From: Palsa-504 sp963795795
GTDB lineage: Bacteria > Actinomycetota > Actinomycetes > Streptosporangiales > Streptosporangiaceae
Direction of reading: 5' to 3'
Assembly: GCA_963795795.1 (NCBI GenBank)
Contig: CAWCJS010000016.1
Coordinates: forward strand, 62,001 to 126,000
Length of the DNA stretch: 64,000 bases
Part shown: in pieces, positions 42,029 through 51,941 of the stretch
Layout: each line of letters opens with the position of its first letter
Numbering within the stretch: the stretch's first letter is position 1
Translations under genes and position numbers: made by a program
The notes under the pieces: model-generated
Told to the model about the DNA's origin: nothing
Databases searched by the model: none
The model's input: the letters and a program-made list of their open reading frames with translations, nothing else

Positions 42029-44728
42029 TCACTCCTGGCGCCCACTCTCCAGGCCGGGGTGGCGGATATACCGTGAGGCCCGGCGGCGGATGCGTCGCTC
42101 CAGCAATTGGGCCTGGGTGGATGCCAGCCGCGGGCTCCGGGCGTGGGAGGCACGGTAGAACCGGGTTTTCGCCAGCTCCACCAATACCAGGTACAGCACC
42201 ACCATCCCGGAGAGCAGGAGGAAGAAAGTGGCCGGCAGCGGCGTGAAGCCCAGCAGGTTCGCCAGACCGGTGTACGGCAGGACCGCGCCGACCAGCGCTG
42301 CCCCTGTCGGCACGAACAGCATTGGCATACTGGGCCGGCTCTTGAAGAACGGGATCCGCCGGGTCCGGATCACGTAAACGACGAGGGTCTGGGTGGCGAT
42401 CGACTCGACGAACCAGCCGGTCCTGAACTCATCGTGGCCGGCGTGGAGCAGGGCGAGCATGACCCAGAAGGTAAGGAAATCGAAGATCGAGCTGACCGGG
42501 CCGAACACGGCCATGAAGTTCCGGATGAACTTCATGTCCCACGCCGCCGGACGAGCCAGCGCCTCGGCGTCGACCCGGTCGGTCGGGATCACCAGCTGCC
42601 CGGTGTTGTAGAGCAGGTTGTTGAGCAGGATCTGCGACGGCAGCATCGGCAGGAACGACAAGAACACCGAGGCGCCGGCCGCACTGAACATGTTGCCGAA
42701 ATTCGAGGACGTGGCCATCAGGACGTACTTCATGGTGTTGCCGAAAATGCGGCGGCCCTCCATGACGCCTTCCGCCAGCACGCCGAGGTCCTTGTCGAGC
42801 AGCACCACGTCGGCGGCTTCCTTAGCTACGTCGGTTCCCGAGTCCACCGAGATGCCCACGTCGGCGTGATGCAGCGCCACCGCATCGTTGACCCCGTCGC
42901 CCAGGAACGCCACGTCCTTGCCCGTGCGCCGCGCGACCTTGATGATGCGCGACTTCTGATCGGGGCTGATCCGGGCGAACACCGTCGTGGTCCCGATCGC
43001 CGCCGCGAGCTGGTCATCGTCGAGCGACTCGACTTCACTGCCGCTGAGCACCCCCGCGCAGTCGACTCCGATCTGCGAGCACACCGAGGCCGCCACCAGG
43101 CCGTTGTCTCCCGTGATGATCTTGACTTCGACGCCCAGCCGTCGGAGCTGGGCGATTGCAGTGCCGGCATCGGCCTTCGGCCGGTCGGCGAAGGTCAGGA
43201 AACCCTCCAGCGTCAGCCCCTGCTCGTCAGCGGCGGTAAGGGCCTGGACGCCCTCAGCCGGGCGGGTAGCCACGGCCACGACCCGGGCGCCTCGGGAGAA
43301 CAATGCCTCCATCGCCGACCGGGCGCCGGCCGGAACATTCAGGCACCGGCCCAGCACCGCCTCGGGTGCGCCCTTGGTGATCAAGAGCGGCCGGCCGCCA
43401 GTGCCCGTCACCAGCACCGAGGCCAGCTGCCGCTCGTGGTCGAAGGGTAGGACAGCTAGCCTGCGGTAGGCGCCGGCCGCAGCCGCGGCCCCGTGGCCCG
43501 CAGCTGCCCCGGGAGCCGACCACAGGGCCTGGTCCAGTGCGTTCCCTCCGACCGGTACCCCGGCAGTGACCGCGGCTTCGTTGCATACGAGCCCGAGCAG
43601 CAGCGGACGATCGCTGGCCCGGCCATCGGCATCCAGGGCCTGGCCGAAGGTAATCAGCCCATCGGTAAGCGTGCCCGTCTTGTCGGTGAACAGGATCTCG
43701 ATGTTGCCCAGGTCTTCGATGGCGACCAGCCGCTTGACCAGCACCTTCTTCGCGGCGAGGGCCCGGGAGCCGGCGGACAGGCTCACCGTCACGATGGCCG
43801 GCATCATCTCGGGGGCGATGCCCACGGCGATGGCCAGGGAGAACAGCAGTGCGTCGATGAGGGGCCTTGACAGCGCTACGTTGATGGCGAAGATGAACGC
43901 CGTCAGCACGGCCGCCACCGCGAACAGGAAGCGCGAGAAACGCGACAGACCCGCCTCGAAGGCGGTCTGTGGCGGTTTCTCGGCCAAGCCCGCAGCGATC
44001 TGCCCGAAGGCTGTGCGGGCTCCGGTCCGGACCACCACGCCCAGGGCGGACCCCTGGTGGACGATCGTGCCCATGAAGGCGCAGCCCGACTGGTCCTGCG
44101 GCTCACGGACCCCGGCGGACGTCACCGCCTTAGCCACCGGCATCGACTCACCGGTGAGCACGCCCTCGTCGCACTCAAGCTCATCGACCTTCAGCAGCCG
44201 CAGATCGGCCGGGACGAGGGCGCCGATGCGAAGCGACACCACATCACCAGGTACGAGGTCCGTCACCGGGACCCGGGTCTCTTGCCCGTCCCTGCGGACC
44301 TCGGCCTCCTGCCGGATCTGGGCGCGGAGAGCGGCCATCGCCACCTCCGCCCGGTACTCGTTGAAAAAGCCCAGGCCGACACTCAGGGCAACGATTACCG
44401 CGATGATCAGCGCGTTCGTGCCGCCACCGGTCAGCCCCGACACCAGCGCCGCCCCGAGCAGGAGAATCAGGATCGGGTTGCGGGCCTGGCGGAGGAGCAC
44501 GTCGGCCGCACGCACCCGATGCGTGCCGAGTGCGTTCGGCCCGAACTGCCCGAGCCGTTCCGCCGCATCTTCCGACGAGAGCCCAGCTGTGCTGCTTCCC
44601 AGCCGCCCGAGCACCTCATCAGGCGACAGGCCGGCGGCCTCCGCCGAACCCAGCTCGTCCGGCGAGGCGCGCGCGACCGTGACCATGGAAGCACCATCAC
44701 CGCATCGGCTCGCTCCCGCCAGGGCCAT
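42029..44728 (-). CDS. mgtA: Magnesium-type P-type ATPase (MgtA-like)
   Basis: An 899-residue P3B-type ATPase. Actuator motif LTGESMPV, the helix-4 segment GIAPEMMPAIVTVSLS typical of MgtA/MgtB, the phosphorylation site LFTDKTGTLTDG, and FLGDGVNDAVALHHADVGISVDSGTDVAKEAADVVLLDKDL are intact. The C-terminal part (NTGQLVIPTDRVDAEAL, FGPVSSIFDFLTFW) also fits MgtA. It would import Mg2+. The start at 44728 has no strong ribosome site; an ATG at 44686 is an alternative. It converges with the universal stress gene. Confidence 0.92.
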   Translation of the reverse strand: MALAGASRCGDGASMVTVARASPDELGSAEAAGLSPDEVLGRLGSSTAGLSSEDAAERLGQFGPNALGTHRVRAADVLLRQARNPILILLLGAALVSGLTGGGTNALIIAVIVALSVGLGFFNEYRAEVAMAALRAQIRQEAEVRRDGQETRVPVTDLVPGDVVSLRIGALVPADLRLLKVDELECDEGVLTGESMPVAKAVTSAGVREPQDQSGCAFMGTIVHQGSALGVVVRTGARTAFGQIAAGLAEKPPQTAFEAGLSRFSRFLFAVAAVLTAFIFAINVALSRPLIDALLFSLAIAVGIAPEMMPAIVTVSLSAGSRALAAKKVLVKRLVAIEDLGNIEILFTDKTGTLTDGLITFGQALDADGRASDRPLLLGLVCNEAAVTAGVPVGGNALDQALWSAPGAAAGHGAAAAAGAYRRLAVLPFDHERQLASVLVTGTGGRPLLITKGAPEAVLGRCLNVPAGARSAMEALFSRGARVVAVATRPAEGVQALTAADEQGLTLEGFLTFADRPKADAGTAIAQLRRLGVEVKIITGDNGLVAASVCSQIGVDCAGVLSGSEVESLDDDQLAAAIGTTTVFARISPDQKSRIIKVARRTGKDVAFLGDGVNDAVALHHADVGISVDSGTDVAKEAADVVLLDKDLGVLAEGVMEGRRIFGNTMKYVLMATSSNFGNMFSAAGASVFLSFLPMLPSQILLNNLLYNTGQLVIPTDRVDAEALARPAAWDMKFIRNFMAVFGPVSSIFDFLTFWVMLALLHAGHDEFRTGWFVESIATQTLVVYVIRTRRIPFFKSRPSMPMLFVPTGAALVGAVLPYTGLANLLGFTPLPATFFLLLSGMVVLYLVLVELAKTRFYRASHARSPRLASTQAQLLERRIRRRASRYIRHPGLESGRQE

Positions 44729-44956
44729 TGGTCATGACCGCGGCCCGCACTCACGCACCGGAACCGCCGTCGGCTAGCGCTCCAGGTGGCGGCCCCAAGC
44801 GAGGTCGCGAGTACCGGGCAGCGCGCCTCGGCTGTGCGCAGCATTCGCCGGAGGGGGATAAGGCACTAATGACCGGATGGCGAGACCCTTAGTCCCTGCC
44901 GGGCGGCCGTCATCTCGGCGCACCCTGGTCAGGGTGTATCCCTGGAGGCGATAACG

Positions 44957-46370
44957 ATGCAGAGCACGAGTCACCTCCGCGCCGGGAAAGGCCTGCGGAC
45001 GCGGCTGGGACGGCCTGGAGCGGCCGGTCTCCAGGCCAGTGCGGCGCCCGCGCCCGGCTTCGCCGCGATCGACGCGTATATCCGCAGGCAGATGAAAGAT
45101 GCTCGCATCCCGGGACTGGCGCTCGGTATCGTCCACGACGGCCACCCTGTGCACCTGCGAGGCTTCGGCAGGGCTGATGACTCCGGGCGGGCGTTCACAC
45201 CGCAGACACCTTCCTTTCTTCATCGGGTCGAACTCCAAATTCTTCACCGCCCTGGCGGTCATGCAGCTAGCCGAGGCCGGGAAGGTCGATCTAGATGCGC
45301 CGGTCCAGCACTACATACCGTGGTTCCGGGTGGCCGATCCGGACGCGTCCGCGCTGATCACCGTCCGTCACCTGCTAAATCAGACCAGCGGCCTGACCGA
45401 GCGCGCCGGCCGCGGAGCCACGCTGGCGGCTGGGATGCACCCGCTGGAACCCGCCGTCCGGGCGCTTGCCACGACCGGGCTGGCCCGGTCCCCCGGCGCG
45501 GCGTTTGAGTACTCCAACCTCAACTACACCACGCTGGGGCTGGTCGTGGAGATGGCGGCCGGAGAACCATTCGACGCCTACCTGAAGACGCACATCTTCG
45601 AGCCGCTGAACATGCACCACACCTACACCGCCATCGAAGACGCCCAGCGCGACGGGCTCGCGTCCGGCTACCGGTACTGGTTCGGGTTCCCGGTCGCCTT
45701 CGACGCGCCCGGGCACGGCGGCACCGTTCCGGCCGGCGGCATCATCTCCACAGCCGAAGACATGAGCCGCTATCTGGCCATGTACCAGGGCGGGGGCCGC
45801 TACCGCGGCCAGGTGGTGCTCTCCCCGGCCGGCATCGACCAGATGATGCAGCCGGGCCCGCCGCAGAAACGTGGCGCATTTGCCGGCGCAGGCTACGGCA
45901 TGGGCTGGTTTACCGGCCCATGGGGCGGGGTGGACGCGTCATACCATCCCGGCGACGAACCCGGCGCTCATGCTGGCATGGTCCTGGTACCGCAAGGGAA
46001 CTGGGGCGTCATCGTGCTGTTCAACGTCGGTATCCACGGCGGCGCGTTGCCGGGGCTGCTGGCGATCGAGCAAAGCGTGACCGGGATGGTGGCCGGCGGG
46101 ACAGTGACAGACACCGGTATCGGCGCCTTGTACGCCGGGTTCGACGCCGCCGTGGCAGTCGCCCTGGCTGCCGAGGGCTGGTCGCTGGCGCGGCTGGCCC
46201 GGCGGCCCGGCGTTGAGGCGCAGGGTCGCTGCCGGGCCCTGCCCCTGCTGTGGGAGTTCGGTATCCCGGCGGCCGTAGCCGTAATGCCGACGGCACTGTT
46301 CAAGGTGAACTGGAAGGGGCTGTTCCTCTACGGCCCGGACATGAGCTGCGCGCTGGGCCGGAATCGGCGG
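44957..46370 (+). pseudogene. Serine hydrolase of beta-lactamase class C type, frameshifted and truncated
   Basis: GGAGG precedes the ATG at 44957. The first 80 or so residues (FAAIDAYIRRQMKDARIPGLALGIVHDG) are in one frame; near 45215 the frame shifts and FIGSNSKFFTALAVMQLAE (catalytic S-x-x-K), YSNLNY (Y-x-N) and YGMGWF continue in another. After residue 400 a membrane segment (LLWEFGIPAAVAVMP) starts but the sequence fades before the IS at 46554. The family holds penicillin-binding-like esterases and peptidases with C-terminal membrane helices. Both the frameshift and the lost 3' end argue against function. Confidence 0.78.
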
Positions 46371-47670
46371 GCTCTCCGCCCTCACCGGACTCCTCCGGGT
46401 AATCAAAACCGGACAATCGGTACCCAGTCGGCCGCCAACACGCCAGATACCTGCAACGACCCGGCGCCGGTGACGACCGGCCGTCAGCGGGGAGCCAGCG
46501 GATATCGCGCACCCGCTCCCAGGTCGACGGTGACGCTCTGTCACTGCTACGGGCCTGTGCCGTGCCAAACCTGCACATGGGCGCTGAGGTGGTGTTTCTC
46601 GCGGTCATAAGCCTTGCTCTGCGGTACTGGCTGATCAGGCGGTGGACGACCTGCCTGCGCGTGGTCCGGGTGGTCATATCGATCGGCTGGCCGGATTCAT
46701 GCAGCGGAGGTCGTTGTTCCCGCGACTGGTGCGGCCGATGCTCGTTGTCGTGCCGCGCGTACTCGGCCAGGATCCGCCGGAGGTGTCGTTCGCCGTGGAT
46801 CAGCAGGTGGTCAAGGCACTGGCGCCGCAGTGTTCCCGCATACCGTTCCGCAAGGGAACTTGCCCGGGGCGACCGGGCCGGCGCCTTGATGATCCGCGCG
46901 CCGTTGCCGGTGACCACGTCGTCGAACGCCGCCGTGAACGTGGTGTCGCGATCGCGGATCAGGAAGCTGAACTTGCCGGCGCGTTCACCCAGATCCATGA
47001 GCAGGTTACGGGCCTGCTGGGCGGCCCGCGGCCCGGTGGGGTGCGCGGTGACGCCCAGGATGTGCACGCGGCGCGTCTGGATCTCTATCACGAAGAACAC
47101 GTACAGGCGGTTGAGGAACACGGTGTCAGCGTGCAGGAAATCGCACGCCAGGATCCCGGCTGCCTGGGAGGTCAGGAACTGCCGCCAGGCCGGTGATGCC
47201 CGGCGTGGTGCGGGTGTGAGCCCGGCTGCGGCCAGGATCCGGCGGATGGTTCCTGCGGCGATGCGGTACCCGAGGCCGGCGAGTTCGCCTTGGCTGCGCC
47301 GGTGTCCCCACCGCGGGTTCTGCCTGGCCAGCTGCTGGACTAGCGCACGGATCTCCGCCGGGACCGGCGGGCGTCCGGTGGTATTGGGGTAGGTCCATGT
47401 GTTCTTGACGATGCGCCGGTGCCAGGCGAGCAGGGTGCCGGGTGTCACGATCCGGTGCAGCCGCAGGTGCCCGGGCAGCAGCCGCGCCAAGGCTGCGATC
47501 ACGGCACGGTCAGCCCAGTTCGGCTTCGGGTGGGCGACCTGACGGCGCAGGACCGCGACCTCGTGCCGCAGCACCAGGATCTCCGCGTCTTTGGACATGT
47601 CGCTGCGCGCGAGCAGCGTCAGCCAGCCGAACCGCCGGACCATGAGCAGGTAGGCGAGACGGAAGAGCAC
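46300..47670 (-). CDS. Transposase, rve/DDE type, without its own stop
   Basis: Residues 1 to about 355 form a complete transposase: HTH-like N-terminus (DAEILVLRHEVAVLRRQVA), then the DDE core with ACDFLHADTVFLNRLYVFF (Asp), FLIRDRDTTF (Asp) and SSLAERYAGTLRRQC (Glu), ending VHRLISQYRRA. Past that point the frame is open through the left terminal repeat and into the beta-lactamase-like remnant, adding about 100 unrelated residues, so the original stop has been lost or was never in the element. MVRRF at 47643 is an alternative start. It is the best-preserved copy of the IS family seen in this window. Confidence 0.85.
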   Translation of the reverse strand: MLFRLAYLLMVRRFGWLTLLARSDMSKDAEILVLRHEVAVLRRQVAHPKPNWADRAVIAALARLLPGHLRLHRIVTPGTLLAWHRRIVKNTWTYPNTTGRPPVPAEIRALVQQLARQNPRWGHRRSQGELAGLGYRIAAGTIRRILAAAGLTPAPRRASPAWRQFLTSQAAGILACDFLHADTVFLNRLYVFFVIEIQTRRVHILGVTAHPTGPRAAQQARNLLMDLGERAGKFSFLIRDRDTTFTAAFDDVVTGNGARIIKAPARSPRASSLAERYAGTLRRQCLDHLLIHGERHLRRILAEYARHDNEHRPHQSREQRPPLHESGQPIDMTTRTTRRQVVHRLISQYRRARLMTARNTTSAPMCRFGTAQARSSDRASPSTWERVRDIRWLPADGRSSPAPGRCRYLACWRPTGYRLSGFDYPEESGEGGEPADSGPARSSCPGRRGTAPSSSP

Positions 47671-47729
47671 GAGTGCCGAGGATAGAAGCCCAGGTCAGAT
47701 GCTCTGCGCGGGTTCTGGCACCCCACAGG
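46554..47729 (-). mobile_element. Near-complete insertion sequence
   Basis: The right end (minus-strand reading CCTGTGGGGTGCCAGAAC, 47712-47729) and the left end (CCTGTGCCGTGCCAAAC, 46554-46570) are imperfect inverted repeats bracketing about 1.18 kb with one transposase gene. No target-site duplication is obvious. The family ends and transposase resemble IS481/IS3-like rve elements; I do not assign a name. Four shorter relatives lie at 16399, 20278, 32690 and 34643. Confidence 0.75.
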
Positions 47730-47840
47730 ATACGACAGGCCCGCTGATCCGCGAACCGTTGATGTGATAGCCCGGACCGCGCAGCCCGCCGGGCTCTCTC
47801 AACCTGATATTGCGCGCGGGCCGCGGCGCAGCTGGGCCGC

Positions 47841-49031
47841 TTAGAAGCTGACCTGGCGCCAGGTCAGGCCGCCGTCCTCGGTGAGTATCAGCTGGCCGAC
47901 GAAGCCCCTGGTGGCCGGGCCGTGGATGGCCACTCCGTCGCTGGCCGTGGTGAAGCCGAGGTCGGCCCAGCCTTGCCCGCCGTCGGGCTCGGTGACGGCC
48001 GTCTGCCAGCGCGCGGCGCCGTTACCGGAGTAGTCGAGCCAGCTCGCGGCGCTGGCCGTGGCGATCACCAGCTGGCTCGGGTTGGCCGCCGCGATGGTGC
48101 CGCCGTCGCCCGCGGTGCCGGGCATGCCCGCCTTGACCCACGTGGTGCCGAGCTCGCTGCCGATGTAGACCGTCTTGACGGTGTGTCCCGTGAACCCCTG
48201 GCCGGTGCACAGCAGCGCCAGCCCGTCGGGCGCGATCACCGCGACGGAGGACTCCTGTGTGATGGCCGCCGTGGTGCACGGGGTGACATGCCGTGTGATC
48301 GTGATGCCGCCGTTACTGGTGACCATGACATCGATGCCGTCGAGCACCGCGGCCACGCCCGCCTGCGTGGCGATGAGGTCGGTGGCGTCGGTGATGCCGG
48401 CGATACGCACGGCAGTGACCTGGCTCCACGCGCCTCCGGCCAGCGGCCGGCGCAGCAACGTCCCGGGCTGGGCGCAGCCGCCCTGAGCCGAGCAGGTGGC
48501 CGTCAGCGCCAGCACCTGCCCGTCGATGGTGGCCAGGGACAGGATCGAACCGCCAGGGTAGGCGGCGCTGGTCCAGTGCTGCCCCCCATTGGTCGTCTCC
48601 CACAGTCCGTTACCGAACACAAATCCGTGCTCAGGCGTCGCGAAGCGGATGCCCCACACACCGGTTCCGCCGGGCGCGGAAAGCGGGACTACCGGCGCCG
48701 GGAGCCCGCGCCAGCTCACGCCACGGTCAAGCGTGCGGACGATCGACGTGCACACCGCGTTCGAGCAAGGCGCCGTACCGAGGACGAAGGCTTCCTGCGT
48801 CGAGACGAACGTGACCGACGTCGCGGTGAAGCCGCTCGGGACCGGCCCGCCCCGGGGCGCCGGGGTCATCGGCTGCCGCGGGGTGACCGACGGTGCCGTC
48901 GGCGGTGCCTGGCTCGACGGCGCCGTCGGCGCGTGCGGCGACGCGCAGCCGGACAGCGCGAAGCCGGTCACCAGCACACCGGAAAGAACCGTGAAACCCA
49001 TCTTGGCCCAGGGCACGTGGAGCGCTCCCAT
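47841..49031 (-). CDS. BNR/Ycf48-like beta-propeller lipoprotein
   Basis: The N-terminal signal with lipobox ALSGC and a P/T/A-rich linker indicate a surface lipoprotein. The rest shows repeated Asp-box-like or propeller motifs (TLDRGVSWRGLP, TTNGGQHWTSA, TSNGGITITRH, TEDGGLTWRQV), as in Ycf48/photosynthesis-stability-like and sialidase-type propellers. The frame is open upstream of 49031, but AAGGTGAG before the ATG and the position of the signal peptide favour this start. Function is unknown; such proteins often bind a membrane complex or glycans. Confidence 0.82.
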   Translation of the reverse strand: MGALHVPWAKMGFTVLSGVLVTGFALSGCASPHAPTAPSSQAPPTAPSVTPRQPMTPAPRGGPVPSGFTATSVTFVSTQEAFVLGTAPCSNAVCTSIVRTLDRGVSWRGLPAPVVPLSAPGGTGVWGIRFATPEHGFVFGNGLWETTNGGQHWTSAAYPGGSILSLATIDGQVLALTATCSAQGGCAQPGTLLRRPLAGGAWSQVTAVRIAGITDATDLIATQAGVAAVLDGIDVMVTSNGGITITRHVTPCTTAAITQESSVAVIAPDGLALLCTGQGFTGHTVKTVYIGSELGTTWVKAGMPGTAGDGGTIAAANPSQLVIATASAASWLDYSGNGAARWQTAVTEPDGGQGWADLGFTTASDGVAIHGPATRGFVGQLILTEDGGLTWRQVSF

Positions 49032-49614
49032 CGAACTCACCTTCTTCTGATCGACTTCCGGGCGGCGACGTAGACGGGCAGCGCAATCGACAGCAGGTTG
49101 GCGGGGGAGACCACCCACGTCAACCTGGAGCGGCCCCGCATCAGCAGACCGGCCAGCAGGGCTAAAGGCATATTCTCAGCGTGCTGACTGAAGCGGCCGG
49201 TTGCCCAGGGACCGAGGTCCCGCGCAGAGCGCCATCCGGCCCGAACCGTGAGCCTGCCCCGGTCACCGTCACGTCGATCCGTTCAGGAGAAAAAGCGCCA
49301 GCGCGGAGACCACCACCCAGCCGAGCGGGCGCAGCCGATCTGGGCACCTCAGGTCCTCGTGAAAGGACGAGGCCCGGTCTGGCGGCCGAATCTCCACGCC
49401 TCAGCATCGCGCCGTATAGCGGCGGACGGTATGGCCGAAAGTCACCAGGAAACTCGCCGCGCAGCTACAGCCAGGCCGGAACTGCCGACCAGGGGTGGCG
49501 CAGGTTGTAACCAGCGCGAAACGCTCTGAGCTGCCAAGGGCTCGCGCCTCCCAGCAGTCCTGGCCAGGCGCCCGTGACCCCGGACCTTCGGCCCTGGTGC
49601 AGACGCCCAGGCCG

Positions 49615-49717
49615 GCGGGACGCTAGTGTCCGCAATCCTGCCCGGGCCGGGCTTTCGCAGGCCAGGGCGGGACGCTAGTGTCCGCAATCCTGCCCGGGCC
49701 GGGCTTTCGCAGGCCAG
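49615..49717 (+). repeat. Tandem 52-bp repeat, two copies, each with a GGAC...GTCC palindrome
   Basis: A 51-base unit at 49615-49665 is repeated exactly at 49667-49717. Each unit contains GGACGCTAGTGTCC, an imperfect palindrome with GGAC/GTCC arms, plus CCCGGGCCGGG. The copies lie about five helical turns apart, upstream of the GAF sensor kinase gene (start 50031). The gap 49032-50030 holds no gene that I can support. Confidence 0.7.
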
Positions 49718-50030
49718 CCGGAATCACCTGCTGCCGACAGCCGTGATCTTGCGCCGGACCCGTTAATGCCGTTGACTGGAGCTGCGGCCTGGCCGGTCCG
49801 GACCATGTGCTTACCCCGTCGCTCTTATCGGCGACAGCAGGAGAGCTAATGGGCGGGCGAATCGATGTCCGGGCGGATGCGGCCATCGGCGGGACGGCCG
49901 GGGCCCGGCGGGAATGGCCCGGGCTGCGGCAGATACCCCCCCGGCGACCTGGTGCCGCTGCCGGGAACGGTCTTTGCCCGGGCGCTCTGCCGCGGGAGGC
50001 CGGCCGGTGCGCCCCCGATGGGGAGCAAGG

Positions 50031-51791
50031 ATGACCGCCCTGGCAGGTGAGCCCGGTCCGGTGCCGCCCGCTGCGCAGGGGCCGGGCGGCGCGGGTGCTG
50101 CGGACGCGCCGGGCGGGCTGGGTTTTCCTGACGTACCGCGGCTGGAACTGGATCAGCTGCTGGTGCAGCTGAGGGACCGTGCTGATGACGTGCTGGCCAC
50201 CCAGGCGCGGCTGCGCGGGCTGCTGCGCGCGAATGCCCTGGTGGCCGGCGAGCTGAGCGCGCCGGCGGTGCTACGGCAGATCGTGGGGGCGGCCCGGGAC
50301 CTGCTCGGCGCCCGGTACGCGGCACTGGGCGTGCTGGGCCGCGACGGCGGGCTGGAGCAGTTCGTGCACGCCGGCATGGACGGCGAGCTGGTCGCCACGA
50401 TCGGCGACCTGCCCAGGGGCCGGGGGATCTTGGGCCTGCTGATCAGCGAGCCGGTCCCGATCCGGCTTGGTGACCTGTCCGCTCATCCGGCGTCGGCAGG
50501 GTTCCCGCCAGGACACCCGCCGATGGCCGGCTTCCTCGGTGTCCCGGTCCGCATCGGGGAGGAGGTCTTCGGCAACCTGTACCTCACCGAGCGCTCCCGG
50601 GGCGGAGAGTTCACCGCAGAAGATGAACAGCTGGCGATCGCGCTCGCTGCGGCGGCTGGCGCGGCGATCGCTAACGCTCGGCGGTTCGCTGAATCCGAGC
50701 AGCGCCGCCGCTGGCTGGACGCCTCCGGCGACCTGGTACCGCTGCTGCTATCCGGTGAGGCGGGACAGCAGCACGCGCTGATTACCCGGCACGCCGCGGC
50801 CGCCGCGGCGGCGGACTTCGCCGCGCTGGCCGTGCCCCACGAGGCGGACGAGGTCATCGTCACAGGCGTCACCGGCGAGCTCACCGGAGGCATGATGAAC
50901 CGGACGTTGCCGCTGGTCGGCTCGCTGACTGGGCAGGCGATCCGCACCGGCAAGCCCCGCCTGGTCACCGGCGAGGACCGCGCAGCGGCCGCCGCCGAAC
51001 TGGCCGCCGATATCGGACCGCTGATCGTCGTGCCGCTGGCAGCGGGCGAGCGGGTCCGCGGTGCGCTGCTGCTGGGCCGGCTGGCCGCACGCCCGGGATT
51101 CACCGAGACAGACCTGGACATGGCCGCCTCCTTCGCCGGCCACGCCGCGGTGGCCATGGAACTGGCCCGGGCCCGCGCCGACCAGATCACCCTGGCCCAG
51201 GCAGAAGACCGCGACCGGATCGCGGGCGACCTGCACGACCATGTCATCCAGGAACTGTTCGCCCTCGGCATCAGGCTCCAGGGCCACGCGGCGCGCACCG
51301 ACCCGGTCACGGCGGAGCGGGTCAACGGCTATGTCGACACCCTCGACGAGATCATCAAGAAGATCCGCACCAGCATCTTCGGGCTCCAGCAGCCCCGCCA
51401 GGCCCCCGCCAGCCTGCCCGCCCGTCTGATGGAGATCATCGACGAGCACGCCCCGCAGCTCGGCTTCACCGCCGGCATCAGCTTCGCCGGCCCGCTGGAC
51501 CCGGGCCCGGACCAGACACTGGCGCACGACATCCTGGCCGTCACTCGCGAAGCCCTGTCTAACTGCGCCCGGCACGCCCACGCCACCGCCGTCAGCATCT
51601 CCCTGATGCTTCAGGACGAGCTGATCACCCTCGACGTCACCGACAACGGCCGCGGCCTGGGCACACCCGCCCGTTCCAGCGGCCTTTCCAGCATGCGCCG
51701 CCGCGCCGAACGCAACCGCGGGACCTTCCAGCTCACCACCCCCGCAAACGGCGGCACCCGCCTGACCTGGACCGCCCGCACCACCGCTTAA
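50031..51791 (+). CDS. DevS/DosT-like GAF-GAF sensor histidine kinase
   Basis: Two GAF domains (about residues 75-215 and 240-375) precede a HisKA_3 dimerisation domain (DRIAGDLHDHVIQELF, phospho-acceptor His402) and an HATPase domain (REALSNCARHAHA, DNGRGLG). GAF1 is close to mycobacterial DevS/DosT (GRGILGLLISEPVPIRL, GHPPMAGFLGVPVRIGEEVFGNLYLTE). In DevS a His of GAF1 binds haem and senses O2/NO/CO; a His is present in the HPPM motif here (162), but haem binding is inferred. ATG at 50031 follows GGGGAGCAAGG. No response regulator gene lies in the window, so it is an orphan here. Confidence 0.9.
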   Translation: MTALAGEPGPVPPAAQGPGGAGAADAPGGLGFPDVPRLELDQLLVQLRDRADDVLATQARLRGLLRANALVAGELSAPAVLRQIVGAARDLLGARYAALGVLGRDGGLEQFVHAGMDGELVATIGDLPRGRGILGLLISEPVPIRLGDLSAHPASAGFPPGHPPMAGFLGVPVRIGEEVFGNLYLTERSRGGEFTAEDEQLAIALAAAAGAAIANARRFAESEQRRRWLDASGDLVPLLLSGEAGQQHALITRHAAAAAAADFAALAVPHEADEVIVTGVTGELTGGMMNRTLPLVGSLTGQAIRTGKPRLVTGEDRAAAAAELAADIGPLIVVPLAAGERVRGALLLGRLAARPGFTETDLDMAASFAGHAAVAMELARARADQITLAQAEDRDRIAGDLHDHVIQELFALGIRLQGHAARTDPVTAERVNGYVDTLDEIIKKIRTSIFGLQQPRQAPASLPARLMEIIDEHAPQLGFTAGISFAGPLDPGPDQTLAHDILAVTREALSNCARHAHATAVSISLMLQDELITLDVTDNGRGLGTPARSSGLSSMRRRAERNRGTFQLTTPANGGTRLTWTARTTA

Positions 51792-51941
51792 CCCCGGCCA
51801 CGGCACGTCCGGTCCATCAGTCACTCAGCGCTACCTGGCACTTGGTGGCTGGCATGCGGGAACCGGCTGCCGGCCAGTTCGCGTTGACCTGCCTGGGTGT
51901 GGCCTTTGGTCCCTTGTGGCCGGGCGCGTTGATGCTCTTCA

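Noticed and set aside
44880..44900. DosR-like box GAGACCCTTAGTCCC between mgtA and the hydrolase pseudogene
   Set aside because: The arms are imperfect and the spacing is one base off the expected pattern; not better than chance in such DNA.
49442..50325. Several minus-strand frames upstream of the sensor kinase
   Set aside because: They are Pro/Arg/Ala-rich, overlap the tandem repeats or the kinase gene, and show no domain or ribosome site.
51900..51913. DosR-like half site GGTCCC upstream of the P2 ATPase
   Set aside because: Only one arm fits; the other has three mismatches of six.
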